A DNA stretch of 64,000 bases, taken from contig JANTUC010000018.1 in NCBI GenBank assembly GCA_026873275.1, positions 640,001-704,000 of the forward strand. The letters run 5' to 3'. Positions 20,541-32,621 of the stretch are shown in pieces. Under the pieces are notes generated by a model. The model was given only the letters and a program-made list of their open reading frames with translations, was not told the origin of the DNA and searched no databases. The stretch is from Pseudopithomyces maydicus (Eukaryota; Ascomycota; Dothideomycetes; Pleosporales; Didymosphaeriaceae). Numbering within the stretch: the stretch's first letter is position 1; each line of letters starts with the position of its first letter. A program made the translations under genes and the position numbers.

Positions 20541-22236
20541 ATGCGTCTCACACAAGCCGCCGTCGTTGCAATCCTCGCCTTCACCGGCGCTGCTGCTCCT
20601 CTGACCTCCGACCAAGGACTTGCAGTCCGTGGCGGTGGCAGCCAGGGCAGTGATGCCAGCCAGTACGTAAGTGGAGGCTCTGGCTCTGGTTATTCCACAT
20701 CTGGCTCCGGCTCCAAGAGCGGGCAGTCATCCGGCAACTCAGGGTCCGGCAAGAAAGACAGCGGTGCGAGCGACAAGAACAACAAAGACGAAGAAGACGA
20801 GTCCAGCAGCGGCTCTTCTGGTGACAAGTCTTCCTCCGGTTACAAATCTTCCTCTGGGGACAAATCTTCCTCTGGGGACAAGTCCTCATCTGGTGACAAA
20901 TCTTCCTCTGGTGACAAGTCTTCATCGGGTTACAAATCATCTTCTGGCGAGGGTGACAAGTCTTCATCGGGTGACAAGTCTTCCTCTGGCGACAAGTCTT
21001 CATCCAGTGGCAGCAAGGGCTCTGGAGAGGACAAGGGCAACAAGGGCAACAAGGGTGGTGGCTATTCCAGTGGTGGAGTAGACCAGGGCAAAGACTCAGG
21101 CGCTCAGGGTGCTGGAGATCAGAAGGGCGGTGCCGATGACAAGAATTCTGGTGCTCAGGGCGGCGGCGCACAGAAGGGAGGCTATGCCCAGGGTGCTAAT
21201 GGTCAAAAAGGAGGCAACCAGAAGGAACAGGGTGGTCAAGGTCAGAAGGGCGGCGACCAGGGCTCCCAGGGTCAGAAGGGCGACCAGGGCCAGAAAGGTG
21301 GCCAGGGACAGAACGGAGGCTACCAGAGCTCCCAGGGTCAGAAAGGCGGTGATGAAAAGGGCGCTCAAGGCCAAAGGGGGCTCCCAGGGCTCCCAGGGTT
21401 CCCAGGGTCAAAAGGGTGGTGACCAGAAGGGCGCTCAAGGCCAGAAGGGAGGTGACCAGAGCCAGAAAGGTGCTCAGGGCCAAAAGGGAGGCGACCAGAA
21501 GCCCCAAGATTCCCAAGGCCAAAAGGAAGATCAGAACGCCCAAGGTGCCAAGCAAGAAGGTGGTGACAAGGGCGCTGGTGCCGATAAAGGAGGCTACCAA
21601 AGCGGTTCAAATGGTCAAAAGGGCTCCGACTCGTCTTCAAGCTCAGGCTCATCCGGTTCAGGTGACAAGAAGGGCTCTTCAGGCTCGTCCGATTCTTCCA
21701 AATCCGGAGGAGACAAGGGATCATATGATTCGGGCTCTTCTGGCTCGGGTAGCGGTGCTGGAAAGGGCGATGCCGGGAAGGGCGAGTCTGGTAGCGGTGC
21801 TTCCAAGGGCGGAGCGCAGGGCTCAAAAGATGACTCCTCATCTGGTAGCGGACAAGGCTACAACAGCGGTTCCGGCAAAGACGAGTCCAGCAAAGGCTCG
21901 AACAGTGATGCTGGCAAAGGCGATTCCGGCAGTGGCGCCTCGAAGGGCGGAGCTCAGGGCTCAAAGGATGGCTCTTCATCTGGTAGCGGAAAGGGCTACA
22001 GCAGCGGCTCTGGAAAGGGTACCTCCGGCGGTGGCGCTTCCAAGGGCGGAGACCAAGGCTCGAAAGATAGCTCTTCTGGCCAAGGAAAAGATTCCAGCAG
22101 CAGTGTTAGCAAGGGCCAGTCCGGTAGTGAGGGATCGAAGAGCGGAGCTCAGGGTGGGGGATACTCGACCAGTGCATCGGGTTCGAAAGACTCGAAGGAC
22201 TCTTCCGGTGGCGGCTGGAAGTTGTTGAAGGTCTAA
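20541..22236 (+). CDS. Secreted Gly/Ser/Lys/Gln-rich repeat protein, broken by a frameshift
   Basis: Starts with a signal peptide (MRLTQAAVVAILAFTGAAA). A low-complexity body follows in blocks: GDKSSS hexapeptides (about 20815-21010), then GQKGG/GAQGQKGGD units (about 21060-21530), then SGSGxxKGGAQGSKD units to the end, closing KDSSGGGWKLLKV. The first frame stops at 21422, but the repeat resumes at once in the next frame and runs to 22236. If the adjacent tracts AAA (21373-21375) and GGGGG (21376-21380) were each one base longer, the local reading would be GQKGGSQGSQ, the exact repeat motif. The full product would be about 565 aa. Composition suggests a flexible wall or matrix protein; no family is recognised. 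Confidence 0.75.
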
Positions 22237-23241
22237 AGCCTCCATTCATGATAATCTTCACGACACAGCAGTGCGTCCCTATGGGAATCGCGCGACACAG
22301 TATAAGCTGTCACGAAAACAGAAACCTCGCTGGGTTTCATTCAGTGCTATAGGCTGAGATGTTCCTGCCCTATAGTCTATGATAACGACAACGCTCCTTT
22401 GTCTCCTTTAGTAGTTATTTTAATAAATCAATTCGAAGTAGTCTCTGGTCAATTTTACAAATTTTGAATCCGCAGATTTTGAGCACTTGGTGATACACGG
22501 AGATATCCTACTGTGTTGCGATTGTCTCAGAGATATTTGAACCCCTACTTTCAACTGGGGTGCCTTTAGCATGAAAGACACAATCCAATGTCGAGGGGCC
22601 GGTTTTTATGCGCATGATAGCACGCCAATCACGATTGTGATGGATGTGGCCAATGACCGAGCAAAAAAATATCCGCCAGGTCTGGAGGGAATTGGGTGGT
22701 TAGATAATTAACGAGGGAGCTCCACGGATCATTCGAACAAGCGTTCTCTGAGGATGCCGTGAGAGAATGTCGGAAGATATTGGCTGGGCCGCTGTATGGT
22801 CAGTCTGTCCGTGACAACGCTAATCTGCTAGCGCACCCCTCTGAGGTTGAGTAAATGCCGGCTTTCCGTTTCCGACAATGTGGGGTGGAGTGTGGGGAGC
22901 GCATTCCCGGTTTCCACGAAATACCACATGTTCCCCGTCCTAGTTTGTTCAGTGCATATCTAATCTTGCTGGTGAATCGAGGTGCAAAAGAGCGCCTTTC
23001 TTCACAGAAAAGACAGTTTCATAAATACAATTGGATAATCTCTCATTGCAACTTGAGTAATGACGTTTTTTCATAGTCTCATAAGGCTAGGTGGAAACTG
23101 TGTTGCCCGTGACTCACACTCCACATCCCGAACATCAGAATATTCATCTGTACAAGTACAAAGTCGACTAACACCAACTGGTCTGCACCATAGTTTGCGG
23201 GGAGTTCCTTTTTTGCTTGCCTGTGAGGTGTTTCGATCAAT
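22237..23241. other. Intergenic
   Basis: About 1 kb with no supported gene. Upstream DNA of the P450 gene lies at its right end. The ORF at 22855-23076 has no signature. Confidence 0.5.
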
Positions 23242-24853
23242 ATGCCCTACTATGTACTCGTCGCAGGTACTTTGGCAATTGTTGCGTACATCGCCAAAGT
23301 ATGCCATGAATTCCACCACAAATACATATTCACCATTATTAACACGCCAACAGATATTATTGAAGAGCATCCGATCCCCAATATCGAGCTTGCCAGGCAC
23401 ATGGCATTCAAAATATACCAACATTGTCCTGCGATTCCACACTCTGTCCGGTCGTCGAATCTTCTATGTAGATGACCTCCACAAAGTATACGGCGATGTA
23501 GTCCGTATCGGTCCTAGTGAAGTTGCTGTTGCAGATATTGTAGGAGCATCTCAGATACACAAAGTTGGATCTGGATTTCTCAAATCCGAGTTCTACGCAA
23601 AATTGACCCCTACGAGAGAGCCGGGAATCTTTGCCATGCAAATTCCCCAACACCATGCGGCCCGACGCAAGCTATTTTCGCGTGCATTTAGCAATTCAAG
23701 CTTGAGAAATAACTGGGAGGCGGAGATACGACGAAAAACATCACTTGCCGTTGATAGGATCGAACAGACTGCTAGGGCTGAACGTCAGGGAGTTGATGTC
23801 TTGAAGTGGTGGACACTCATGGCAACTGACATGATCACACACTTGAGTTTTGGAGAAAGCTTCGGAATGTTGGAGCAAGGAAAGGTGAGCCACTTTTCCT
23901 CCGAGATGATGCGCGCCTGACCGGTTTACAGCAAACACCCTACATTGACGCTCTCCAAGCAGCATTGTTGGGTGGTGTACTTCGCTCCGAGTTGCCTCTA
24001 ATCTACAATATACTTCGCTTCCTACCTTTCGAGGGTGCAAAGACTATTGCGACTGCTGATGGTATGATTGCAGACCATGGTGTGATTGCAGCTCGAAACA
24101 TGCGTAACGGCCAGGGAAATTCAATGAATCTGTTCGGCCAGATGTTGGCGGCTAGTGATGATTACGAAAAAGCCAGTCTTACTGATAAAGCCGTCCAGGA
24201 TGAAGCGGGCAATTTAATCGTTGCGGGGTCTGATACGACTGCTATTACATTAACATATCTTGTGTGGGCGGTACTCAAACAACCTGCGCTTCAGCTCAGC
24301 TTGGAAGAAGAAATTTCTCAACTCAGTGTAGAATTGAGTTTAGCAGAGCTTGAAGGTGCACAGCTTCTGAACAGCATCATCGAAGAAACTCTTAGACTAT
24401 ACGGGGCGGCCCCTGGTGCGCTCCCTCGTACCGTACCCGAGCAAGGATGGACTATAAATGGCTACCCAATCCCCGCGGGCACTGAAGTGAGCACGCAAGC
24501 ATACACACTTCATCGAGACTTTCGTGTCTTTCAAGATCCCCACAGGTAAGACCGTCCTCGTCTTTATCTTTCTGCACCTGACACCCTTCCACAGATTCGA
24601 CGGCTACCGATTCATAAACAAATCGGCAATGTCAGTTCAGCAGAAGGCTGCTTTCATGCCATTTGGTGCCGGATCACGCATCTGTTTAGGTATCCATTTG
24701 GCGTACTTGGAGCTTCGCCTTGCAGCAGCCATGTTCTTCAGACAGTGTCGTGGCGCCCGGCTGAGTGATTCAATGAGCGACGAGATGATGGAATTCGACA
24801 ACAGATTCTTGATTGCACCCAAAGACCATTGCTGCTTCATAAAGCTGAATTGA
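23242..24853 (+). CDS. Cytochrome P450 monooxygenase
   Basis: Exons 23242-23298, 23354-23884, 23932-24545 and 24595-24853, 486 aa, all introns GT-AG (55, 47 and 49 nt). A short hydrophobic N-terminal anchor (MPYYVLVAGTLAIVAYIAK) places it in the ER membrane. Motifs: SLPGTWHSKYTN before the first helix; I-helix AGSDTT (294-299); ExxR at E348-R351; FDGYRF segment; heme loop FGAGSRICLG with ligand C431. Length and motif spacing are complete. The opening (LPGTWHSKYT...FHTLSGRRIFYVDDLHK) resembles P450s of fungal secondary metabolism, but no PKS, NRPS or terpene synthase is near, so the substrate is unknown. Confidence 0.93.
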
Positions 24854-25511
24854 ATCACTTCTTGGATGTGTGGTATGCTTTTACAACTCAGCGATTCAGC
24901 AAGAGAGCGCTAGATGGAATACAGGCATTGCATGACTATATCAGAATATTATATCGTAACGCAAAAACATCAAGCACATACCTTTCTAGAAAAATTTCAC
25001 ACCACCCACTTATTGGTATAAACAAGGTACTCTTGCGTCGCTTATCATTCCATATTTGGTTAGCGTAAAAGGATATGCTACCTGATTAGGGTCCGCCAGC
25101 ATTTTGAAGCATCACAGTGACCTTAATCGTACCCGTGCTGTGATGAGGCTCTTGTCGATTGCGTGGCACATGACTTGGCACTGCAGGGTTGATCAGAGGC
25201 GGGTAGTTTCTTCCAATAACCATCGTCGGCTCTCTCACCGGCCGTCGACACCCCGCAATTTCGCTACGATTCTCGGAAGAGCTAAAAAACTCCAAAGTAG
25301 AATGACGCTGAGGCGGGCACCTCTCTTGAGAAGGAAATGCAAACTGTGGTAGACCGCCGGTGCGGAGCGATGCGGAGCGATGCGGAGCTCATACCAGCGA
25401 CCAAAAGGCGGGGAGTGACATGGGGTTTTGCAGAGTATATCTATGCCAGCCTGCCATTCTCTTAGATAGATCATCCTGGCACTAAGTCTTCCATTAACAT
25501 TTTCTGTCACG
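24854..25511. other. Intergenic; promoter of alpha-galactosidase
   Basis: No gene. The right end contains the CreA-type motif array described separately and a TATA-like GTATAT near 25435, about 75 bp before the start codon. Confidence 0.55.
25361..25413. promoter_or_regulatory. Cluster of CreA-type (SYGGRG) motifs
   Basis: Three tandem 10-bp units (25361-25388) each contain GCGGAG, and GCGGGG follows at 25408-25413. All four match the SYGGRG consensus of the fungal carbon-catabolite repressor CreA/Cre1, on the same strand, about 100-150 bp upstream of the GH27 start codon. Binding is inferred, not shown. Confidence 0.5.
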
Positions 25512-27194
25512 ATGGTGCAGACAAAGGTTTCGCAGTTACTCACGGCAGCATCTCTGCTTGGCAGCACAAACGCATATCAGCGCAGGTATATCGACAATTC
25601 GTCCGGTACACCCGAAGTCGTCATTCCCGGAGCATCTTCCTACAATGGACTCAATCTGGTGCCGCAAATGGGATGGAACACCTGGAACGCGTTTCATTGC
25701 GACGTTGACGAAGAATTGTTGCTCAACACCGCGCAGAACCTCATCGACTATGGGCTGCGTGACCTTGGCTACAACTATATTTCTCTGGACGACTGCTGGT
25801 CAATTGGAAGAAACTCTAGTGGTTTCTTGGTCGAAGACCGTAGGTGTCTATCCAAACACTGCAAAATCCACATTAACATTCCTTAGCGATCAAGTTTCCG
25901 AGTGGCATGCCATCAGTGATATCTCGAATTCATGACCTTGGATTCAAATTTGGTATCTATTCGTCTGCAGGTATCTTCACATGTGGAAAGTATCCCGGAT
26001 CGCTGGGTTATGAGAAGAATGATGCAGATCTGTGGGCTAGCTGGGGAGTAAGACACCTCAACCTACCGAGTGAGTGATATATGCTGACATCCATATCCAG
26101 GTTGACTACCTCAAGTATGACAATTGCTTTAACCAGGGGCAATCTGGAACACCAAAACTCTCATTTGACAGGTATAACGTCATGTCTCAGGCCTTGAACG
26201 AAACAGGGCGTGAGATAGTATACGCAATGTGTAACTGGGGCAACGATGATCCTTACGATTGGGCGTATACTATCGCAAACAGCGGACGGATGAGTGGAGA
26301 TATCTACGACTCTTTCAACCGCCCCGATGATCGTTGCCCATGCACAGAGGCACCTGGATGTGCTTGGCCTGGTTTTCACTGTAAGGGCCCAGCTGCTCTA
26401 TTTATTTTTGCACGGTCACTGACCTCACCATTTATCTAGGTTCCATTATGAATATCCTGAACAAGATTCCTGCTATCACGAGCCGCACGATGAGTGGGTA
26501 TTTCAATGATATGGACGGCCTCGAGGTGGGCAACGGAGGTCAGAACGACAACGAATACGTGACGCATTTTTCCATGTGGGCCATCAATTCTTCTCCTCTG
26601 ATGATCGGCACCAACATTGGTACTATCTCACCAGCAAATCTGGCTATTCTTTCCAATCCGGCTATCATCGCCCTCAACCAAGACCCATCAGCCGGGGCAG
26701 CTATCAGGAAATGGCGTTACCTCGTGGACCCCGACGATTACGGTCAGGGCGAGATCGCATTGTGGACACGCGTAATGAAGAACGGCGATACTGTCATTGC
26801 GCTGCTTAACGCTGGCAACACGACCCGAATGATGAACGCGACTATGAATGATATTTTCTTCGACCAGCGTACGGCAGGCGCATACAAAGCGCCTCCTGAG
26901 CTCAGCCAGACATGGGACGTATACGACCTGTGGGCAAATCGCATGACGGATGAGGAAGCTCAATCTATCATCAATGGTAATGCTACCGCGTCTAATGCGA
27001 CCACGAGGTACAACGCTACAGCGACGAGCTATGCGGAAGGTTTGAAGAACAATGCCACTCAACTATACGGGTCACGTGTAGGCAGTATTGAGCCAAGTGG
27101 GACATTCAGCGCGGAGATTCCGAGGCACTCCGTCGGTATCTATCGCTTGCGATCGCAGGGAAGCGCGAGCTCACGAAAGAGAGATGAGTTGTGA
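25512..27194 (+). CDS. Secreted GH27 alpha-galactosidase
   Basis: Exons 25512-25839, 25887-26047, 26101-26380 and 26440-27194, 507 aa. Signal peptide MVQTKVSQLLTAASLLGSTNA. GH27 marks: PQMGWNTWNAFHCDVDE, YNYISLDDCW, YSSAGIFTCGKYPGSLGYE, VDYLKYDNC with nucleophile D170, and RMSGDIYDSF with probable acid/base D230; then MDGLEVGNGGQ and FSMWAINSSPLMIG. A C-terminal beta-sandwich follows. The enzyme removes terminal alpha-galactose from oligosaccharides or galactomannan. Odd point: it ends SRKRDEL, close to an ER-retrieval signal, despite the secretory leader. The adjacent convergent gene also encodes a secreted glycosidase. CreA-type motifs upstream suggest glucose repression. Confidence 0.94.
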
Positions 27195-27307
27195 TCGCAA
27201 AGTCTGCCTTATTAGGAAGGGTTGTGATGATCGTATGTAGAACAATAAATTCTGTGTCTAGAGCACGTTGTAAGAATTTTACACCAAAAACACACTATTT
27301 CAAATTA

Positions 27308-29518
27308 TCACATAGCTTTCTGGAACCCCTCCACCTGAACTTCCCACTCTCTTGGAAAAACAGGTCCTTCAAAAGAATCCCATCCACCGGACATCATACC
27401 GATAGCCAGCAGCAGCCCAGCACTAGCCGGGAAATACGGTGTCGGGACTCTTGTCCCACCTTCAGGCATCCCAAGTTCGTTGACCTGATTGTTGGGATGC
27501 AGCAACCACTGTACTGCCTGCTCCCCGTGACCCATCCTAGCCGCTGCCATAGCGAGGAGCGGGAAATCCCATCCGTACAGGTTTGCAAAGTCCCAATTCG
27601 CGTAAACTTTGTCTATGGTATTCTGGAATGTCGTCAAGTTGAATCGAGAGTCTGGAGGGAGCCATCCATAAAGACCCAAGAGGCCTGGATGGTCTGATAC
27701 TGCTTCACCCTTCCATGGTTCTTCAATGCCTTCATACAGGACGTATGCATCTTCTTGAATGGGAAATAACGCAATGTTGTCTTTGACAGTGGTCCAACTC
27801 GGTGGTACAGATTTGTTTTGTCTTGTCTGCCATTTAGAGGCGACATCGAGACCGAAACGCCAATATGCTAGTTCAAAGGCTGGGTTGATGGTTTGGTTAG
27901 GATTGGTATTTTCTGAGACAGGAAACATCGCTACAAGCATGATCACTGTTAGCCAAATTTGAAAAAAAATAAAGAGCTTCGGGATACATACGCGGGCCCA
28001 AATCATACACCTTAGTACTTTGGTTGTACCACGCGTAGCTCACCATAAAGTCTGCCACTCCAGACAAGATCTTGTCCCACTTTTGAAGTGTTTTTCTTGT
28101 GGGGAACTTTCTGTATTCCATCTCGGCAAACCACATGGGGTGCGGTTGTTGCCAGATTAGCAACGAGTTTATCTCACCAGGAGCGGAACGCCCACTCGGA
28201 TCACTCATCTTGCCAAGACGCGCACCGTTGTAGCCCTGGTGCTTAGCTCGATCGTAGCTAGAAGGCAAAAATCTTTCATAGACTCCAATACTGCGATCGT
28301 AGAGGTTCCATTTATTCCAAACGGTCCAGTGAGCAAGGTGCCTAGACTATCTGTGAGCCAGTGCCCAACCACATGCATCTCAATGACTCACCAGAACACC
28401 ATCTCTAGATGTAACTTGCCATACCATCCATTATTCACTAGACCTGACTCTTGTGGGGGGTCTTTGCCTGCTCCGTTCACAGCAAGAAGGTACTGAGTCA
28501 ATATGATGCGGCGCTGGAGTTCTTCTGCCGTCTTGTTCGTTGTGATTGGAAGTGACACGAAGGCGCCTGTCGACCAGTAATCCCTCCACCACTTGCTTGA
28601 TTTTTTCTCTACTTTCTTGAAAGTACTAGGGTCGTCTGTCGCCTTGGGTGTGAAGGTAACGGTGAATGTCAGCGTGCTACTTCCTTTGCCAGATTTCATG
28701 ATATATTTGTGGGTTTTATTGCTTATACGCTCGATATGAGCCTCATCTTCCCAATTGACCTCAGCACTGTAGGTGGTCGCGTCTAACGTGTGTGTGATGA
28801 TTGCACCATGCTTTTTAGATCTCAATGACGTGGTATGATTGGAGGTGGCATTGAACAGCCCCACAAACGGTGCATCGAATTTGTTCTTCCCCGTCGCGTA
28901 AGGGAAATCGAGAAAAACACCAAGTTGTTCCTGTTGAAGTAGCTCCGAACGGATTTCTACTGCAACTGTATCTGTCTCTGGACTGGCGATGGTGTTCACG
29001 TGGACTTCGCTATCGTTCAACGAGAAAGAGGACGATATTTTCCCTTCCCAGAGATCCATAAACTGCAACTTGTCTGAAAGATCGTTTTCGCTGATATTTT
29101 TACCTCCAAACCAAAGTCCTAACCTTCCCAGATTTATGCGGTGTGGGTTTGCGATTAGCCATTGGCTGATGTCTTTCTCGGCAGGGTTTGGTTGATTGTA
29201 GTTGACGAGCCTACCGTGAGTCCACCAGTCTTGTCCCGTGAAGTCGGAGATAGAGGTTTGATTGGGGGTAGTCGGCAGTGATGAATTGTGCCATCCCCAC
29301 GAGGAGAGCGTATTATGAGGGAGAAATGTTTGCAGTCCCGTTATGTCAACCCCAAAGGCGAAATTACCATTTCCGACCTGGATTGGACTATATGGGTGGG
29401 ATTGGTTTAGTTTAAGGTTGAATTGCCGTACAATAGATTCACGATCAATCCGGCTGGATGTCACAGCTGCCACCAGAGTGGCTAGCGAAGTGAGCGCATG
29501 CAGACCAAAGACATGCAT
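27308..29518 (-). CDS. Secreted six-hairpin glycosidase-like protein
   Basis: Exons 29518-28392, 28341-27992 and 27930-27308, 699 aa. The intron positions restore the continuous motifs EMVFWHLAHW and YDLGPPMFPVSENTNP. Signal peptide MHVFGLHALTSLATLVAAVTSS. The N-terminal half is a beta-sandwich domain (SPIQVGNGNFAFGVDITGLQT near residue 42). The C-terminal half is an (alpha/alpha)6 barrel: NGWYGKLHLEMVFW, KMSDPSGRSAPGEIN, LLIWQQPHPMWFAEMEYR. This is the GH65/GH95-like six-hairpin superfamily; the substrate cannot be read. It has many N-glycosylation sequons. It ends 113 bp from the convergent GH27 gene, so the two may share regulation or substrate, though this is inference. Confidence 0.85.
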
Positions 29519-29936
29519 CGCGATGGAGAAAGATGGGGAGACAGCATGACGGACGAAGACGCTATTGTACCCAGAGAGATATACAGATAGTTTTATTACG
29601 TCGTTCCAGGCCGCCTACCTCATCTTCGGGTACGATATTGATGGAAAATTGCCGGCTATTCGCCATCTAGCGGCACGCGCGGGGCAAGATCGACAAGACC
29701 GCCGCGTCCGGGACAATGAGTACCGAACGTACCAAGATTGCGACACATACATGTTGTGAAGTCGTAACAGTAGACCATAGTAGACTACAACTAAACATTG
29801 CACAGGTAGGGGTTGATCAGGGGCAGCTCTGGGAGGCGCTTGCCCGGAATCGATCATAGTGCCAAGATTTCTTTATCGATAAGGCTCGATTTATCGTGAA
29901 AAGTTCCAGCACGCCTCTAGCGCAAGAACAACCAAC
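29519..29936. other. Divergent promoter between glycosidase and RNA helicase
   Basis: About 420 bp separating two start codons on opposite strands. No other element is recognised. Confidence 0.5.
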
Positions 29937-32494
29937 ATGTCGAAAACCGAGCAACATGTCCCTCATGAGACAAGTGCAAGTGGGAATACCGAGCTGAGTA
30001 GAGGGAAAAAGCGGAAGAGAAAGGGTGGCAATGTCACTGCTGACATCCGCAAAGGCGCCGGGAAGGTCACTCGTTTTGGCGAATTGCCAACCAAAGATAT
30101 ATCCAAGGTAGACTCTGGAACCGTTGTCGATGCAGCAAAATGTGTACCAAGTGAGAATCTGGAGGAAAAAATACAAGACCAGCACCACAACCGAAGTTTT
30201 CCCGGCCAGAGAAACCCCAGGGTGGACACGTAAAACCCCAGGACCCGGGAGAGAAACAGCAGAGCAAACCACGTAAACCTCACCATGGCCAAAAGCAGAT
30301 CCATAAGGGAGGCCAGAGCAATTTCCACCAGTCACCGCAGTTACTTAAGCGTAGAGATGAGCTTCTCCCCAAGCGGAAAGCGTTGCCTATATGGTCAGAA
30401 GCAGAGACTATCAAGAAATGCCTCCGGGATAACAACGTTCTCGTGCTAACCGGTGAAACGGGTTCTGGTAAATCTACTCAGGTGCCCCAGTTTCTGATGG
30501 ATGAGGAGTGGTGCACAAAAACCATCGCAATCACACAGCCGCGTCGTGTTGCCGCCATCTCACTCGCTCGACGCGTTGCCGAAGAGATGGGAAGCTTGTT
30601 TGGTGCACAAAGTCCGGCAGCCAAGGTTGGATACAGCGTTCGTTTTGATAACGCTGCAGGACCCAATACCAAAGTCAAATTTTTGACCGAGGGTATGCTA
30701 CTCCAGGAAATGCTTCGGGATCCGGATATGAAACAGTACAGTGCGATCGTTGTTGATGAAGTTCACGAAAGAAGTGTAAACGTTGATTTAATTCTTGGGT
30801 TTTTGAGAAATCTAGTCTCCAGAGTTGAGAGCGGGAAAGAGAAACGGAAACACCCGCTGAAAGTGGTTGTCATGAGTGCTACCGCAGACGTCGAAAGCCT
30901 TGTGGACTTCTTCTCTGAGGGCATGAACCAAGCACAAACGCCAACGGATGCCGGAGCCACGAATAGAACCACGGCCATATCACAGGCGGCGCGCGACCGC
31001 ATATCTACTTGCTTCGTTGAAGGTCGCCAATTTCCTGTCAAGACTACGTACTTGCACGAACCGACTATGGACTGGGTCGAATCCGCATTGAAGATTATCT
31101 TTCAAATTCACTATAAAGAACCTCTACCTGGCGATGTTCTTGTATTCCTTACTGGACAGGACAAGATTGAAGCTTTGGAGAAGCTTGTAAACGACTATGC
31201 GGCAGCAATGGACCAAGAAATGCCAAAGTTACTAGCACTACCTCTGTTTGCCGCTCTGCCTCAACATGCTCAACAGAAAATCTTCCAACCAACACCCTTC
31301 CGGACACGCAAGGTCATTTTGGCCACAAATATTGCTGAAACATCCGTCACAGTCCCTGGTGTGCGTTTTGTTATTGATTGCGGGAAATCGAAGATCAAAC
31401 AGTACCGCAGCAATCTTGGTTTGGAATCACTGTTGGCGAAGCCCATTTCCAAGTCAGCAGCAATCCAACGGAAGGGTCGCGCTGGTCGTGAAGCACCGGG
31501 CCATTGCTACCGTCTCTATACGGAGGCTGATTATAAGACATTGGAGGAAAGAACTATCCCTGAGATCCTACGCTGTGATCTTAGCCAGTCTATACTCACG
31601 ATGAAAGCTCGTGGCATCAATGACGTGCTCAATTTTCCGTTCCTCGACCGGCCACCAAAGGAAGCTCTAGGCAAAGCCCTCATGCAGCTGTTTCATCTTG
31701 GTGCTCTGAACGAAGATGGCACTGTCAGCGCAGTAGGCATACAGATGGCGAAATTACCTGTCACGCCGATTCTTGCTCGTATTCTCGTTGAAGCTGCAAA
31801 GCCGGAGCGCGACTGTTTACTTGACGTCATCGATGTCATCTCAGCGCTCAGTTCAGAAGATAGCATTTTCTTCAATATTGCTACAGAGGAGCGGAGAGAG
31901 CAGGCCGAAGAAGCGAGGAGAAATTTGTACAGGCGCGAAGGCGATCATATGACCTTCCTTGCTACAGTTCAACAATATGCGGAGGAGAATTCGGATCGTA
32001 AAGCATGGTGCGAACGCCACTTTGTTTCGCATCGTGCAATGCAGAACGTGATGGTAAGCATTCCCAAAATTTGAAAAGCTTTTATCAATGACGGGCGATA
32101 TAATACCGTAACAAGACTTCTGTCAAGCCGTGCTAATACATCACAGAATATCCGCAAACAACTTCGCCAGCAATGTACTCAGCTCAAGCTTCTACCATCC
32201 GCGCCGCCCGCCGAGTCCACTTCCTCGCCAAATATGGAAGCAATCCTAGCTTGTATGTTGCGTGGATTTGTCCACAACACTGCCCGGCTCTGCCCCGACG
32301 GCAGTTACAAGACGTTTTTCCACAACCACTTGGTCGCTGTACACCCCAGCAGCGTCATGCATGGACGAAAGGTCAAAGCCGAAGCCATCGTATTTAGCGA
32401 ATTCCTCTACACAAACAGAGCATATGCTAAGAAGGTGAGCGCGGTACAAATGAATTGGGTAGAGGATGTGATGAAGGAGGTTGTGCCTATGTAG
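29937..32494 (+). CDS. DEAH-family (DEVH) RNA helicase, Dhr2-like
   Basis: Proposed exons 29937-30150, 30210-32053 and 32147-32494, 801 aa. The last intron (GTAAGC...TCACAG) is clear. The first (30151-30209, GTGAGA...GGCCAG) is the intron that best joins the N-terminus MSKTEQHVPHETSASG to LLKRRDELLPKRKALPIWSE; a missing C in the CCCC tract at 30215-30218 is an alternative. Motifs: I GETGSGKST (153-161), Ia TQPRRVAA, II DEVH (254-257, not DEAH), III SAT, V TNIAETSVTVPG, VI QRKGRAGR. The HA2 and OB-fold regions end KEVVPM. Nucleolar Dhr2/DHX33-type enzymes act in rRNA processing. The Lys-rich N-terminus fits nucleolar targeting. Confidence 0.88.
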
Positions 32495-32621
32495 ATTCAC
32501 GGTTTAGACTTTCATGCCTAATATAATTTCGAAAACAACGTCACTACGACTTCGAACGTTGGAAGTATCAATGCAGCGTGTTCTTTTAATCAACTGTATG
32601 CAATAATGAATCATGCTGCAA

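Noticed and set aside
21109..22228. Other-frame ORFs in the secreted repeat gene
   Set aside because: They are basic or proline/histidine-rich translations of the repeat DNA in wrong frames. Only the frame restoring the GQKGG/SGSG motif was kept.
23242..24853. Secondary-metabolite cluster around the P450
   Set aside because: No PKS, NRPS, terpene synthase, transporter or cluster regulator lies nearby.
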